From contig CM049999.1 of the NCBI GenBank assembly GCA_016630955.3, positions 1-64,000 of the forward strand: DNA of 64,000 nucleotides. The letters are read 5' to 3'. Origin of the DNA: Didymella arachidicola. Lineage: Eukaryota > Ascomycota > Dothideomycetes > Pleosporales > Didymellaceae. The notes below the pieces were generated by a model. The model had not been told where the DNA came from and did not search any database. It saw only the letters and a list, made by a program, of their open reading frames with translations. Both the position numbers and the translations under genes were made by a program. Numbering within the stretch: the stretch's first letter is position 1; the number at the start of each line of letters is the position of its first letter. Shown one piece after another: positions 37,615-48,504 of this stretch.

Positions 37615-39076
37615 ATGGGAGCAGATGCAGCTCCAGTGCCTCCAGCGCTGCGAAAGAGAGTGCTGAAGGTGTTGTTTATTTCGCTGCTGCTTGATTTGGT
37701 ACGTCATTGCCCTTGTACCACCGTCGACGCCGGCTAACCAGCACTCCAGATATCGTTCACATTCATTCTCCCTCTCTTCCCCAAGCTCCTCGAATTCTAC
37801 CGCAACCACGAGACCGGCAACCCGAACACGATCCTCTCCAAGATCCTCGCGGGTCTGAACGCGTACAAGAACTCGTTCGCGAAACCCATCGTCTCCCGCT
37901 ACGACATTGTCCTGCTCGGTGGAGCTCTCGGATCCCTCTTCTCGCTGTGCCAAGCCGTCGCCTCACCAGTGATTGGCACCCTTTCCGACAAATATGGCAG
38001 GCGAACGGCGCTGCTGTGGTCCATGGCCGGTAACGTGCTCAGCGTTGCGCTCTGGGTCGCAGCCACCGATTTCCGCACGTTCCTGGCGAGTCGCGTAGTC
38101 GGAGGACTCAGCGAGGGCAACGTGCAGCTCGCCATGGCGATTGCGACTGACATCAGCGACGAGAGCCAGCGCGGCGCGACGATGGCGCTGGTCGGTGTGT
38201 GCTTCAGCATCGCATTTACATTTGGGCCTGCGCTCGGCGCATACCTCTCCACACTCCACGTCATGTCTAAGAACCCCTTTGCCATGGCCGCGGGTTTCTC
38301 GCTCTTCTTGATCGTCACCGAGTCCATCTACCTCTACTTTTGTCTCCCAGAGACCCTCCCCTCCGCGCCGGCCCCCGCTGCAAATGGCAAAGCCAACGGG
38401 CACGCAAAGGTTGAAGCACTGAAAGCGCGCGTCCGAACCAACTCGCACACCATTCTAAACGCTACGCATTTCTTCTTCATCCTGTTCTTCAGCGGCATGG
38501 AGTTTAGCCTGCCCTTCATGACCTACGACCTGTTCTCCTACGAGGCCAAAGACACGGGCCGCCTTCTTGGCTTTATGGGACTGATCGCATCGTTGCTTCA
38601 GGGTTCGGTTGTCAGACGCATGCACCCACTGAAGGTCGTGCAGATGGGCGTTGTCTCCTGCACGATTGCCTTTGTGCTTCTTGGCCGCGTGCAGACACAG
38701 GGCGGGCTGTATGGAGCTGCGGCATTGCTCGCTGTGACGAGCGCGACAGTTGTGACTGGTCTGAACAGCCTGAGCAGTTTTGAGGCCAGCGCAGATGAGC
38801 GAGGAAACAAGCTTGGAAACCACCGGAGTTTCGGTAAGTCGCACGCAGAGTCGATGGAGACTTGGCAGCTGACATCTCACAGGGCAGGTTGGTCGCGCCC
38901 TCGGGCCTCTCATTTTCTGCTCCCTCTACTGGTGGGCCGGCCGCGAGACCGCATACGCGACAGGCGCCGCAGGCATGGTAGCGGTCGCTGCCTTGGTCTT
39001 GGGAGGCTTAAAAGTGCCTCCAGGCACTGAGAATGTCGGCAAAAGGCCAAAGAAAGTTATCACGGAGAGGCCGTAG
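37615..39076 (+). CDS. MFS transporter, MFSD10/TetA-like (453 aa, three exons)
   Basis: Major facilitator membrane transporter. Exons 37615-37698, 37750-38833, 38883-39076; introns 51 and 49 bp. Hydrophobic segments include LFISLLLDLISFTFILPLF near the N-terminus, then the MFS motif-A region GTLSDKYGRRTALLWS (about residues 100-115) and a second-half set of membrane helices. The central cytosolic loop is Ala/Pro/Lys-rich (about 215-250). Overall it resembles the MFSD10/TETRAN branch of drug:H+ antiporter-like proteins. Substrate unknown. Followed 540 bp later by the acyl-CoA synthetase on the same strand. Confidence 0.85.
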
Positions 39077-39615
39077 AGTGGAAGAGATGTTTGGAACATT
39101 GTGCTTCAACCTAAGGAGTCAAAACGCTGCTACATGTGTAAACAGATAAAGCGAATTGAGACACCCACAGGCGCTAGACCACCTCTGGATTTCATATCAA
39201 GTTTTAGATGTGAGCGACAATCATATCTCTACCGCTGCATCACGACATTTACCACGTCGTTCAGCGCACTTTTGCTTTTCGAAGTTTGTCGCACATCTGG
39301 TCCTACCTTTGCAATCCGTCCTAGATGCGACCAGCCTCGGGTCAGCTACCGCCGCAACCCCAGACGCCACGATCGGCGCTCAACGCACCCCCGCATCATC
39401 TAGCGTCCGTTCGACGACCTCGGCATCTTTCTTAGCTCCTACTATCCATAGCCTCAAGTTTCACCGACTCGTCGGTCCTTCCTAACCGTCGTCTCCGTGT
39501 GATTACTTTGTTCGTCTTCCATCCACGCGGTCCCCCAAATCTAGTTGGTTCTATAGACCAGTGCTTTCCTATCGGCAGGTACCCTGGACGAGTCGTTCGG
39601 CAAGTTAAGGACAAG
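39077..39615. other. Intergenic, 5' region of the acyl-CoA synthetase gene
   Basis: 540 bp with pyrimidine-rich stretches typical of fungal promoters close to the start codon. No further gene supported. Confidence 0.5.
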
Positions 39616-41638
39616 ATGACGGTCGCTGCGACTGCAGCCTCGGTGGCTGCGTTGAGCAGTCTCGCCGCGTATATTAATGCAAAGTATCACGTTGGGCAGG
39701 ACCTGAGGATGCTTCGATTCAAGAAAGGTGCCGAGAAGCATTATGCGGAGCTCGGTACGTTACCTGCATCGGCACAAACAAACTTCTTATACAGCGGACC
39801 GACAGCTCGCTCGATAGTTGAATCAATACTACCCGCATCATGCACCACCTTGCTTAGCTTTACGCTGATCTCGTACAGTGAGAAGAAAACGTCATTGTCT
39901 CTGGTACTCCTTTACGCCCCACGTCCAAAAGTACGCAAATGACCCGTGCGTCTGGTCCCGCGAGAAAACATACACATGGCAAGAGGTTCACGATAAAGCC
40001 GTGCAATGGGCCCACTTTTTTCTTGAACAAGGCGTCAAGCCTGGTGACATGGTAGCTACGTACCTCACCAACTCGGCCGATTTCGTTGTTATTTGGTTGG
40101 GCTTGTGGTGTATAGGCTGCGCGCCGGCGATGCTGAACTATAACCTGCGTGGTGATGCCTTGATTCACTGCCTCAAGATCGCAGATGTGAAGATTGTGCT
40201 GATCGACTCGGATCCTGAATGCGCAGAGCGCTTCGAAGAAGTGCGTGGCAAGGTGGAGGAGCTGGGCGTCACGCCCTTCACAGTCGACAGTTCGTTGCTC
40301 GAGAAGATCTTCTCTGGCCGCACCGACGTGCCTGGCGACGAATACCGCGAACGTGTGTCTGGCTCCGACCCGACATGTCTCCTCTATACTTCCGGAACAA
40401 CGGGACTCCCCAAAGCTGGCAAATTCACGATTCAACGTTACCACGATCGTGGCGGCCCAGACACACTACCCTTCAATCAGACTGCCGGCCCCAAAGGCGA
40501 TCGATGGTACTGCTGTATGCCGCTCTTCCACGGCACCGGCGGTCTGGCTACCATGTCAGCCCTCACGAGCGGTATCAGCGTCGCAATCGGCAAGAAATTC
40601 AGCACCAGCAGGTTCTGGGACGACATCCACGACTCCGACAGCTCCATGTTCGTGTACGTCGGCGAAGCCGCGCGGTACTTACTCATGGCACCACCGCATC
40701 CTCAGGAACGCAACCATCGCCTGCGAGCCATGTACGGCAACGGCATGCGGCCCGATGTGTGGATGCGCTTCAAGGAGCGCTTCAACGTCCCCGAAGTTAT
40801 CGAGTTTTTCAACTCGACCGAGGGTGTGCTGGGCATGATTGTCCACTCCAAGGGCCCCTTTACAGAAACAACCGTCGGCCACCACGGTGCTATCATCCGT
40901 GCCGCGCTGAAGAATGTATACGTCCCCGTCTCCATCGATGCAGAGACCGGTGAGCTAGTGCGCGACCCCAAAACCGGCTTTGTCAAGCGCAATACATACA
41001 ACGAGGGCGGCGAGATTCTTGTTGGCATCCCTGGAGAAGACGCGTTTGCAGGGTACCACAACAACCCCTCCGCAACAAAGAAGAAGTTTGAACGCGACGT
41101 ATTCAAGAAAGGGGACCTATACTACCGCTCCGGCGATGCCCTACGGCGCGACGACGATGGACGCTGGTTCTTCCTCGACAGACTCGGCGACACATACCGC
41201 TGGAAAAGCGAAAATGTCTCCACCGCCGAAGTCGCAGAGGCGCTCGGAAAATACCCCGGCATAGGCGAAGCCATCGTCTACGGGACCCTTGTCCCCAACC
41301 ACGACGGGCGGGCTGGCTGCGTCGCACTGCGGCTCACGGATGGCGTCGACGCAGAAACGTTTGACTGGACGGCGCTGCTGGAGTACAGCAGGAGCAAGCT
41401 CCCGCGCTATGCGGTGCCGGTGTTCCTGCGCATCACGCTGGTGGGGTCCAACACGGATAACCAGAAGCAGAACAAGGGCCCGTTGCGGCTGGAGGGCATT
41501 GAGATTGACAAGTATGGCGAGAAGGTGCCGGGTGGGGAGCGCGATGTGGTGCTGTGGGCTAAGCCTGGGGTGGGCTCGTATGTGCGGTTTACGCTGGAGG
41601 ATTTGCAGGCGCTGAGGGATGGGAAGATTAGTATATAG
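39616..41638 (+). CDS. FAT1: Very-long-chain acyl-CoA synthetase / fatty acid transporter (FAT1-like, 632 aa)
   Basis: Activates very-long-chain fatty acids to CoA esters and couples uptake, at ER, peroxisome or plasma membrane in fungi. Exons 39616-39754 and 39879-41638 (intron 124 bp, GTACGT...GTACAG). A hydrophobic N-terminus (AATAASVAALSSLAAYINA) is followed by the AMP-binding fold: P-loop LLYTSGTTGLPKAGK, MPLFHGTGG, NSTEGVLG, and the FATP/VLACS signature YRSGDALRRDDDGRWFFLD-R-GDTYRWKSENVST. C-terminal PRYAVPVFLRI and NKGPLRLEGI also fit the family. Length is as expected. The start codon could be later if the first exon is alternative. Confidence 0.9.
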
Positions 41639-42196
41639 CGGAGATTTTGGGTGTGCAGATGACATGTGTGAAGAGATACTCTGTGATGAGACTGCGGCTC
41701 TTGCGTGCATCTAGCTATGGAGATTTTGTCATGATAGTTCAGCATCGGAACGTTGGCTGCTCTCGAGACAGGTTCGAAGAAGTCGGAAATAGCTAGTGCT
41801 CGAAGAGGCAGACAGCTAACCCCTTGACCCGCTCTGACCATCCGACATGCACTCTCCTCCCTCGAGTATGATGTTTAGTCAGCTAGTGCTTTCCGAGTAT
41901 GTAGTTCCGAGCTGAAGCAGGTGGATATCTTCCTGACATCGCTCACGCCGGTCTTCCAACTACGACGCGTGCAGCCAGCAGATGAGTCCGTCACTCTTCA
42001 AGCCTTGTCAATCACCAAGTCTACTGATCTATCTTCTAGAATGTTGCGTGATGTTGTCTCGGCGTTGCACTTCGAAGGCGGCTATGCACCAGCCTGAGGT
42101 TAGTCGTGGGGCCTGAGACGCAACCGCGCAAGTATGTAAGCCGCTGAGAGCCCGCCTCGCAGCATCTGCCAGCCTACTGCCCCGAAGGCTCGTCGC
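41639..42196. other. Intergenic, no gene recognised
   Basis: About 560 bp after the acyl-CoA synthetase; 3' UTR at its left edge, no other feature seen. Confidence 0.5.
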
Positions 42197-43463
42197 TTGC
42201 CTTTTGGAGTGAGTTTCGTACGATTCCATTCTGCGTCTGTATGTTGGATCGCCAGCTGCCATGTTATGGACGAACCGGACGAAGCGGCAGACATCTCGCG
42301 CCGCAAGAAAAGGCCCACCAACCTCGCGCATGCTTCGAAGCTGAAGGGCGGCAGCACGCGAAGGAGCTTTCTGTCCCGTTTTCTGGATCCAGATAACGTT
42401 CCAAACAAAGAAACGAATTTGCTCCGAAATTTTTACCATCCAGCGACCGAGCAACGAAAAAGACGCAGAAAGGTCGCGACAGCGAACGCCGGGATCGTTT
42501 CGCCAGCACACCAGTCGATAGCGATGAGTTCTCTGACGACTACGACTCGGTTATGGGCTATGGGCTCGCGTAGCACTGAGAATGAGATGCGGCCTCGATC
42601 AGCAGCCAAACTAGGATCAGATAGGACAACAGATCGCGCAGCATCAAGTACTGCTAAGGCGTGGGATAGCAAACAGCGTGATCACACAGCAAGGAATCCA
42701 GTCGAGATCGAAAGATCAGAAGACCGCAAGACCCACTGGGCCTACAGGATGCGCCCTGTCGAAGACGACTCGCGCAGGAGGAAGGCAAGCAGTAGGCAAG
42801 CAGTAGGCACGATCGGCGTTTCAACGACACATTCGCAAATACTGCTCCTAAGCCCAATGGCAGGGATGACCGCAAGGACGAACTTGACCGACTTTCCGAT
42901 GCCATGTTCTACAGCTCACCAAGCGCCAGGAGTGTATATCCAGTAACAGACGAGGAGGTTAGGCGGTACATCTGAGTTCCGTACAGAGACTGAGTCTCGT
43001 CCATCGCCAGTTAGAACGACGCCGCGAGACTTTTACAAACTCAGCAGTCGATCTTCCAGACACCGCGAAGCAAGGCCCGACCCTGCACCACGGCGTTCGA
43101 CCGCTAGACCTGAAGAAAATGACGGCGGTATTCCTGAAGTCATCGACTGGAGCCAGCCGTCAGTTCGATCGCCCACTTGACAATCGGAACAATCGCCAAT
43201 GCAGAGTCGAAGCCTGAGCCGCTCCGATACCATGCCCGATTATTCGGGTCGGGAACCTGTGTCAAACGTTCCGGGGGAGTTTCGAAGAGAAAGACATCAA
43301 GGACGTACAAGAGTCTATCGTTACCCCATGGCCGCACGTGAGGACGCTAACGAGGGTCCGAAGAAGCCCGCGTCCCGGAACCAGATCAGCAATCGGTCAA
43401 GCGTGACCAGTCTGTCCGATCGCGCCTTCAGCACCGTGTCACTTACATCTACGGAGCTAAACG
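42197..43463 (+). pseudogene. Decayed gene of unknown identity, upstream of a kinase fragment
   Basis: Patches of protein-like sequence in changing frames: a basic/acidic stretch from ATG 42264 (MDEPDEAADISRRKKRPTN) and a Ser/Arg-rich stretch at 43199-43440 (RNQISNRSSVTSLSDRAF). No intron arrangement I could find makes a single frame. The position directly 5' of the kinase C-lobe relic suggests they were one gene. Confidence 0.35.
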
Positions 43464-43832
43464 ACGGACATCTTTGCCCTCGGCTGCGTGTTCTCTGAAA
43501 TGCTTAGTGTAGCAGAAGGTTGAACGATCTCTGCGTTCCAAGGTTTTCTCTACAATAGCTGTGAGCCTCACCAGGCTGGAGCTAGTAACGTTCGCCAGAG
43601 TCTTAGCCATAGCGAAAACGTCCCTCTGGTGAGTGAGTGGTTCGCTGGCTCCCATCTGTTTGAAATTTGTATTTCGCCGATGTTGCATGCAGATAGAGAT
43701 GCAAAACCCAGGGCGGCAGAGGTATTGCAGACGCTAATGGCGAGCAAGTGTGACGATCGCAGCTACGCGTGTCTACGTAAAGAGGTGTTGCAGATGGAAG
43801 TTGATACCTCTTCAATCGTCTCGTTGGATTGA
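43464..43832 (+). pseudogene. Protein kinase C-lobe relic, paralogue of the kinase at 44231
   Basis: From 43464 one frame reads TDIFALGCVFSEMLSVAEG, stop, TISAFQGFLY, then SEWFAGSHLFEICISPML and DRDAKPRAAEVLQTLM to a stop at 43830-43832. This parallels residues of the intact neighbour (FDIFALGCVFCEMI..., TVSAFHEFL, DRCLRPSADDVVEH). The TGA at 43521-43523 sits where the neighbour has Arg, so it may be a CGA-to-TGA change. The N-lobe and catalytic loop are missing. Confidence 0.65.
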
Positions 43833-44230
43833 TGGGTCCTCCTTATGCCAGCGAAATAAAGGACATAATGAGCGAGTTTCGAGGAGCGTCGTGCTTCGGG
43901 TAACCTAGTTACTTCCTAATTCCATGTCACAAGATCATCTGGAGCCTTCCTGTTCCGGTAGAGCTTTATATTGGACGTCCTGATATTCTATTGGCGCCAA
44001 AGCCGTCCTTGCTTGACACTGGAGTAACTAACTGCGCCTGTCATAAAGACATGGTCATCGAGCAGCTCGGGCACGTGAGAGGCTTGCTGCACAGACAACT
44101 CAGCTGCTAAAGTGAGGCTGAGCAGAAGTCTTGGCTGCATATGAGCACAGCGCAACCATTTTCCTGCCTGACTTCAGCTCCATAGTTTGTCTTATACCTT
44201 CTATTGCAGTCTTGGTGCATCTTCGAAGCT
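43833..44230. other. Intergenic / 5' region of the kinase gene
   Basis: About 400 bp. A TTCTATTGCAG acceptor-like sequence at about 44200-44210 leaves open an upstream 5' exon. No coding sequence recognised. Confidence 0.4.
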
Positions 44231-45739
44231 ATGGTGCCTGGCATTCAACCTAACTCCATGGGCATGCACCCGGGTAATGTCAACAGGCGGGCGAGGGAGA
44301 TCTCGGCTCGGGACGCAGCCAGACACGAGGCCAAAGCTGCAGCCAAACGCGTTGCTGTGACCGCAACGAAGCCAAATGATACTACGAGCTCGATAGAGAA
44401 GGGGAAGAGGTACCTGTCCCGTATATTCCGACAGGCCTCGGAAGACGACGGTTTCTCAGCCTTGCCAGGGTCGCAATCTCAACACAAGGAAGGTGAACTG
44501 ACAATCCTATTCTCAAAACCTTGGTGGACTGACAGTTCAATCAATCATGTCGAAATTGAGCCGCTGGATGAGTCTAATATCTATGGGGACACTTCTGAGA
44601 ATTACCGATATGTCTCTACGGTATTGCCACCCAGTTTCGACCAGACCCCAACAAGATATGCGGCTCCATCCCCAGAAAAATTCTCCGAAGAATTGATAGT
44701 GTCACAACAGGAGCGCAGTCAGTCTGCTGCATCTGTGCTTACCTCGGACGTCAATTTGAGCTCCCCAGAGGCTTATGGATGGAGCAGAGACCACCGCATC
44801 CTTAAGTCAACAGACGAAGAGCCTATGACTATAGTACAGCATCTCGGCCACGGTTCTCTTGGTGTTGTCGAGGAGGTTCGTCGCTCAGAGATGTTCCCCA
44901 GTCTTGTCCGGAAACGCGTCAAATTGCCTGCGCAAAAGCGACTTGCAGAGAAGATTACTGCCATCGTAAAAGAAGAAATTGAAACTCTGCGCAGATTGCA
45001 TCATCCGAACATTGTAAGCTTTGTGGGATCCTACGAGGACAAGAGAAGCCCTAGGCACAGCTCGTATTGCTTATTGATACTGCCGGTCGGCGAAAACGAC
45101 CTAGACGGCTTTCTGACCGCCACGAGCGAGCAAAATCTCCAGCAAGGCCTCAAATACCAATACATAGCCTGGATTCAGTCGTGGTACGCCGACTTGGCGG
45201 GTGCTCTAGCGTACATGCACGCCCAAGGCGTTCGCCATCAGGACATCAAACCCTCGAACATCATACACAAGGGCAACAAGATATTCTTCACAGACTTCAG
45301 TTCGTGCGGCATATTCCAAGTCGGTCATACTACGTCCACGGCCAATCCAGTGCGTTCGACGGCCATGTATGCAGCGCCAGAAGCAGACCTGTCGAAAGAC
45401 GACCGGTATGGACGATCTTTTGACATCTTTGCTCTGGGCTGCGTCTTCTGTGAGATGATCACAGTAGAAACTGGCCGCACGGTGTCGGCATTCCACGAAT
45501 TCCTCTCGAGTACCGAAGATCCGAGGCTCCGCTATAGTGAGCATCTTCCTGCTATCCGCGAATGGTTCGGGCAGAGCGAAAGCTCATTCTTGAACTGCGT
45601 CTTTGCTATGCTTCTCGAGGATCGATGCTTACGACCATCTGCAGATGACGTTGTGGAACATTGCACCAGGAGGATGGAGAGTGTCTTGCAGGGCACATTG
45701 CTCCTTTCGAGCCTCGTCCCCCCGCACACCAGGCACTAG
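44231..45739 (+). CDS. Serine/threonine protein kinase with HQD and DFS variants (about 502 aa)
   Basis: ATG at 44231 (MVPGIQPNSMGMHPG) opens a frame with a disordered N-terminal 190 residues and a C-terminal kinase domain. Seen: glycine loop LGHGSLGVVEEV, candidate ATP-lysine in VRKRVKLP, alpha-C region EEIETLRRLHHPNIV, catalytic loop HQDIKPSN (HRD changed to HQD but Asp kept), DFSS in place of DFG, and AAPEA as the APE motif. HQD kinases with altered DFG occur in fungal-specific families and can be active or weak; activity cannot be judged. Substrate unknown. A decayed paralogue lies just upstream. Confidence 0.8.
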   Translation: MVPGIQPNSMGMHPGNVNRRAREISARDAARHEAKAAAKRVAVTATKPNDTTSSIEKGKRYLSRIFRQASEDDGFSALPGSQSQHKEGELTILFSKPWWTDSSINHVEIEPLDESNIYGDTSENYRYVSTVLPPSFDQTPTRYAAPSPEKFSEELIVSQQERSQSAASVLTSDVNLSSPEAYGWSRDHRILKSTDEEPMTIVQHLGHGSLGVVEEVRRSEMFPSLVRKRVKLPAQKRLAEKITAIVKEEIETLRRLHHPNIVSFVGSYEDKRSPRHSSYCLLILPVGENDLDGFLTATSEQNLQQGLKYQYIAWIQSWYADLAGALAYMHAQGVRHQDIKPSNIIHKGNKIFFTDFSSCGIFQVGHTTSTANPVRSTAMYAAPEADLSKDDRYGRSFDIFALGCVFCEMITVETGRTVSAFHEFLSSTEDPRLRYSEHLPAIREWFGQSESSFLNCVFAMLLEDRCLRPSADDVVEHCTRRMESVLQGTLLLSSLVPPHTRH

Positions 45740-46209
45740 ATCATGTATATTGCAGATCATACGCAGCCAGTAAAACGTACGACGGATGAACCTGTTCTCT
45801 GGAGCTTCGAACCGCATATATTAGGGTTGACGACAGATATGCCGAATTGCTAGCATCCACGGGGCGCTACCAGCGAGACATGAGCAACACATGACTAGCG
45901 CGGTGCCTAATTCAGTGGTGGCCAGACAGCATTGATGAAGCCTGCAAAGCTGTCATCGTCAGATTCGGATAATGCGGGAAGCTCTTACCGGTAAGCGCTG
46001 ATATAATACACGCCGAGCGCTGGGACGGAATGGACATGAAGGGGCGCTCCGCTCCCCACCAATCGTCATATCATGCTACTTGAATGTAGCTATCGACTGT
46101 GTATACACTTTGTGCAAGTGTACGCTTCCATGTATGACTACAGTCGTCTTTCTATCATGAGGCGTTCAAGCAGCTCATTGCTCCGTGATCGCTCAAGTGT
46201 CTCGATAAG
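45740..46209. other. Intergenic, no gene recognised
   Basis: About 470 bp between the kinase stop and the P450 relic; nothing supported. Confidence 0.5.
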
Positions 46210-46688
46210 TCAATGGTTGATGGGTGTGACGCAAAATAGACCCTCGCGAGGATGGAACTTCATGTTCATCACCGGCTTTTGCCAAAGCACATACATCATG
46301 TTGTCCCTCTCCCAATCCAACTCCCTCGACACTAGCTCGAAATCATACTGCCAGACCATCTTCGCAAGTATGACGCGTATCTCCGGATAGGCAAGATTGA
46401 TACCAATGCACGCCCTAGGTCCGAGCGAGAACGGCTGGAAAGCACCTTTGTTATCACCCTGCCGTTCATGAAGCCAACGCTCGGGCTTGAAGGAGTTGGG
46501 ATCCTGCCAGTAGCGCTCGTCATGCGAGATGGTCCAGTTGTGGGTGGACGAAACGACAGACGGAGTTCATCGAGCTCCCTTCCGGGACTGGGTGTTGGCG
46601 GGTGGCGCAGACGTGAGTCGTGCACGATATTGTCGACTTCACGATCGCCGCACATGACGACAACAGCGACATAACGCTCCAGCTGCAA
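46210..46688 (-). pseudogene. Cytochrome P450 C-terminal relic
   Basis: On the minus strand one frame reads THNWTISHDERYWQDPNSF, KPERWLHE, and the heme-binding loop FQPFSLGPRACIGINLA with its Cys ligand, to a stop at 46210-46212. Upstream, a PVPEGSS-like segment is in another frame and no I-helix, K-helix or N-terminal membrane anchor follows. It is a 5'-truncated, frameshifted P450 fragment. Confidence 0.75.
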
Positions 46689-47297
46689 ATGACCCTAGAG
46701 ACAGGACCTGCAAGGCTTCATCATGCATCGCTTTCATTCCCCTGAACCGCGAATAGGATGTGAGGGCATAATAACCGCTTGGCATCCGATGTTTTGACAG
46801 TCGCATGCTCGCCTACACTTGAGCAAGGGTCCCGAGGTCATGACTGTCGCGACGCGTCGCGTGATCGACGTGTGGCTGGCGCGCGTCTCTCGAATTCCGA
46901 GTTCCGAGCTCCGAGGTCTCGGACTGAACCCGCCCTGAGCCTCGATTGCCCCGCAATCTCAAGTCTGCGAGGTCAGCTTTGTGTTTCCTGAGACTGCGGC
47001 GCCTGATGCTCAACATAGATGTTACGAATTTTATAGGTGAGAAGGTACTAATTTATCTGGAAGGAGTGGTAATGGAAAGGCTCTGAGCGAGGTTGACGCA
47101 ATGAAGGTTGCAGGAAAAGATTGGCGATGGCTGCACTTCACTAATCGGTCGGGTGAGCGTTCTGGCGGACTTCATCCGGTAGTAGTCGCTTGCTCATCTA
47201 CACATCAAGCGCTATAAGACACACGCTTTCGCCATAACTGCGCCTTCGATAGCGACCCAGACCCATCTCCGCCTCGTCCTGCATCTCCCTACGCAGC
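46689..47297. other. Intergenic; promoter side of the oxidoreductase gene
   Basis: About 600 bp without recognisable coding sequence. The missing P450 upstream parts are not seen here. Confidence 0.5.
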
Positions 47298-48445
47298 ATG
47301 TATAACGTTAAGATTGCCATTGTTGGTCAGGGAGCGATTGGACCGCGGCATACGGATGCTGTACTGAATACGCCTGGAACTGCGTTGGCGTGCATCGTAG
47401 ATCCTCATCCTTTAGCAGTACGAGGAGCTGCAAAGTACAACTGCCCTGTCTTCACATCTGTGGATACTTTGCTCGAAGACGAGAGTGTCGACTTCGATGC
47501 CGCCATCGTATGCACTCCAAACCACACCCACGTCCCCATCTCCAAACAGTTGTTGCAAACTGGCAAGCATGTACTATGCGAGAAACCCATATGTGTCGAC
47601 GTCGCTAGCGGGCGAGAGTTGGTACGAGCCTGCTCCAGGGTACTCCGCAGTTAGTTGACTAAGATTTGCAGATCAAATGCGCCGAGGATAGCAAGCGAAC
47701 GCTACTAATAGGTCATCATCGCCGCTTTAATCGCTATGCAGTGGCGGTTAAGCAGCAACTCCTATCTCTGGGACGTCTGATTGCCATCAATGGCTTGTGG
47801 ACTATCTACAAGCCTTTGTCATACTTCGAACCGCCGACAGAATGGCGCCGCCTAAATTCAGCCGGCCCCATCTTCATCAACCTGATTCACGAAATTGACC
47901 TTCTCCACTACTGGTATGGGCCAATCACACGTGTATATGCGGAGCAGACGATCTCGCAAAGAGGCTTTGATGCCGAAGAAGGAGCAGCGATCACTCTTAG
48001 ATTTGCCAGTGGCTTGGTGGGAACTTTTCTTCTATCTGATGCGGTAGTGTCGCCACACAGTTTTGAGGGCGGCACTGGCGAGAACCCGATCATACCACGC
48101 ACTGGACAAGACTTTCACAGGGTCTTCGGTTCTGAGGGAAGTCTGAGCGTACCAGACATGACGTTGTGGGAGTATAGAGAAGCCGAAAACAGTTGGACAG
48201 CAGAGATATCGAGTACGAGACTGGAGGTACCGACCATGAAGATTCCGTTTGAGGCTCAACTTGAGCACTTTGTTAAGGTCATCAAAGGGGAGGAATCAGC
48301 TAGCTGTGATGGCACTGAAGGTCTGAGAGCTGTTGTCGTATGTGAGGCGATCAAAGAGTCAATGGAGGAACACCGACCGATCGAGATTGCATTAGAGCGT
48401 CGAACACATGGCACGTGCAGCGGAGAGTTGACTGGTGAGATATAG
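47298..48445 (+). CDS. Gfo/Idh/MocA-family NAD(P)-dependent oxidoreductase (365 aa, two exons)
   Basis: Sugar/inositol dehydrogenase-like enzyme. Exons 47298-47621 and 47672-48445, intron 50 bp (GTACGA...GACTAAGATTTGCAG). N-terminal Rossmann fold (VKIAIVGQGAIGPRHTDAV), then the family signature HVLCEKPI (Lys of the EKP motif) near residue 95. C-terminal substrate domain with HHRRFNRYA and the catalytic-type LIHEIDLLHYW. Length is typical. Substrate unknown; close to tyrosinase and a P450 relic, but no evidence of a shared pathway. Confidence 0.87.
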
Positions 48446-48504
48446 CCTAGCGGTGTAAAATTACAATTAGCGAAGTCTAATTTTATTTCGAGTTTGCTGA
48501 AGCT

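Noticed and set aside
38455..38913. Minus-strand frames under the MFS gene
   Set aside because: Antisense shadows of GC-rich coding sequence without family resemblance.
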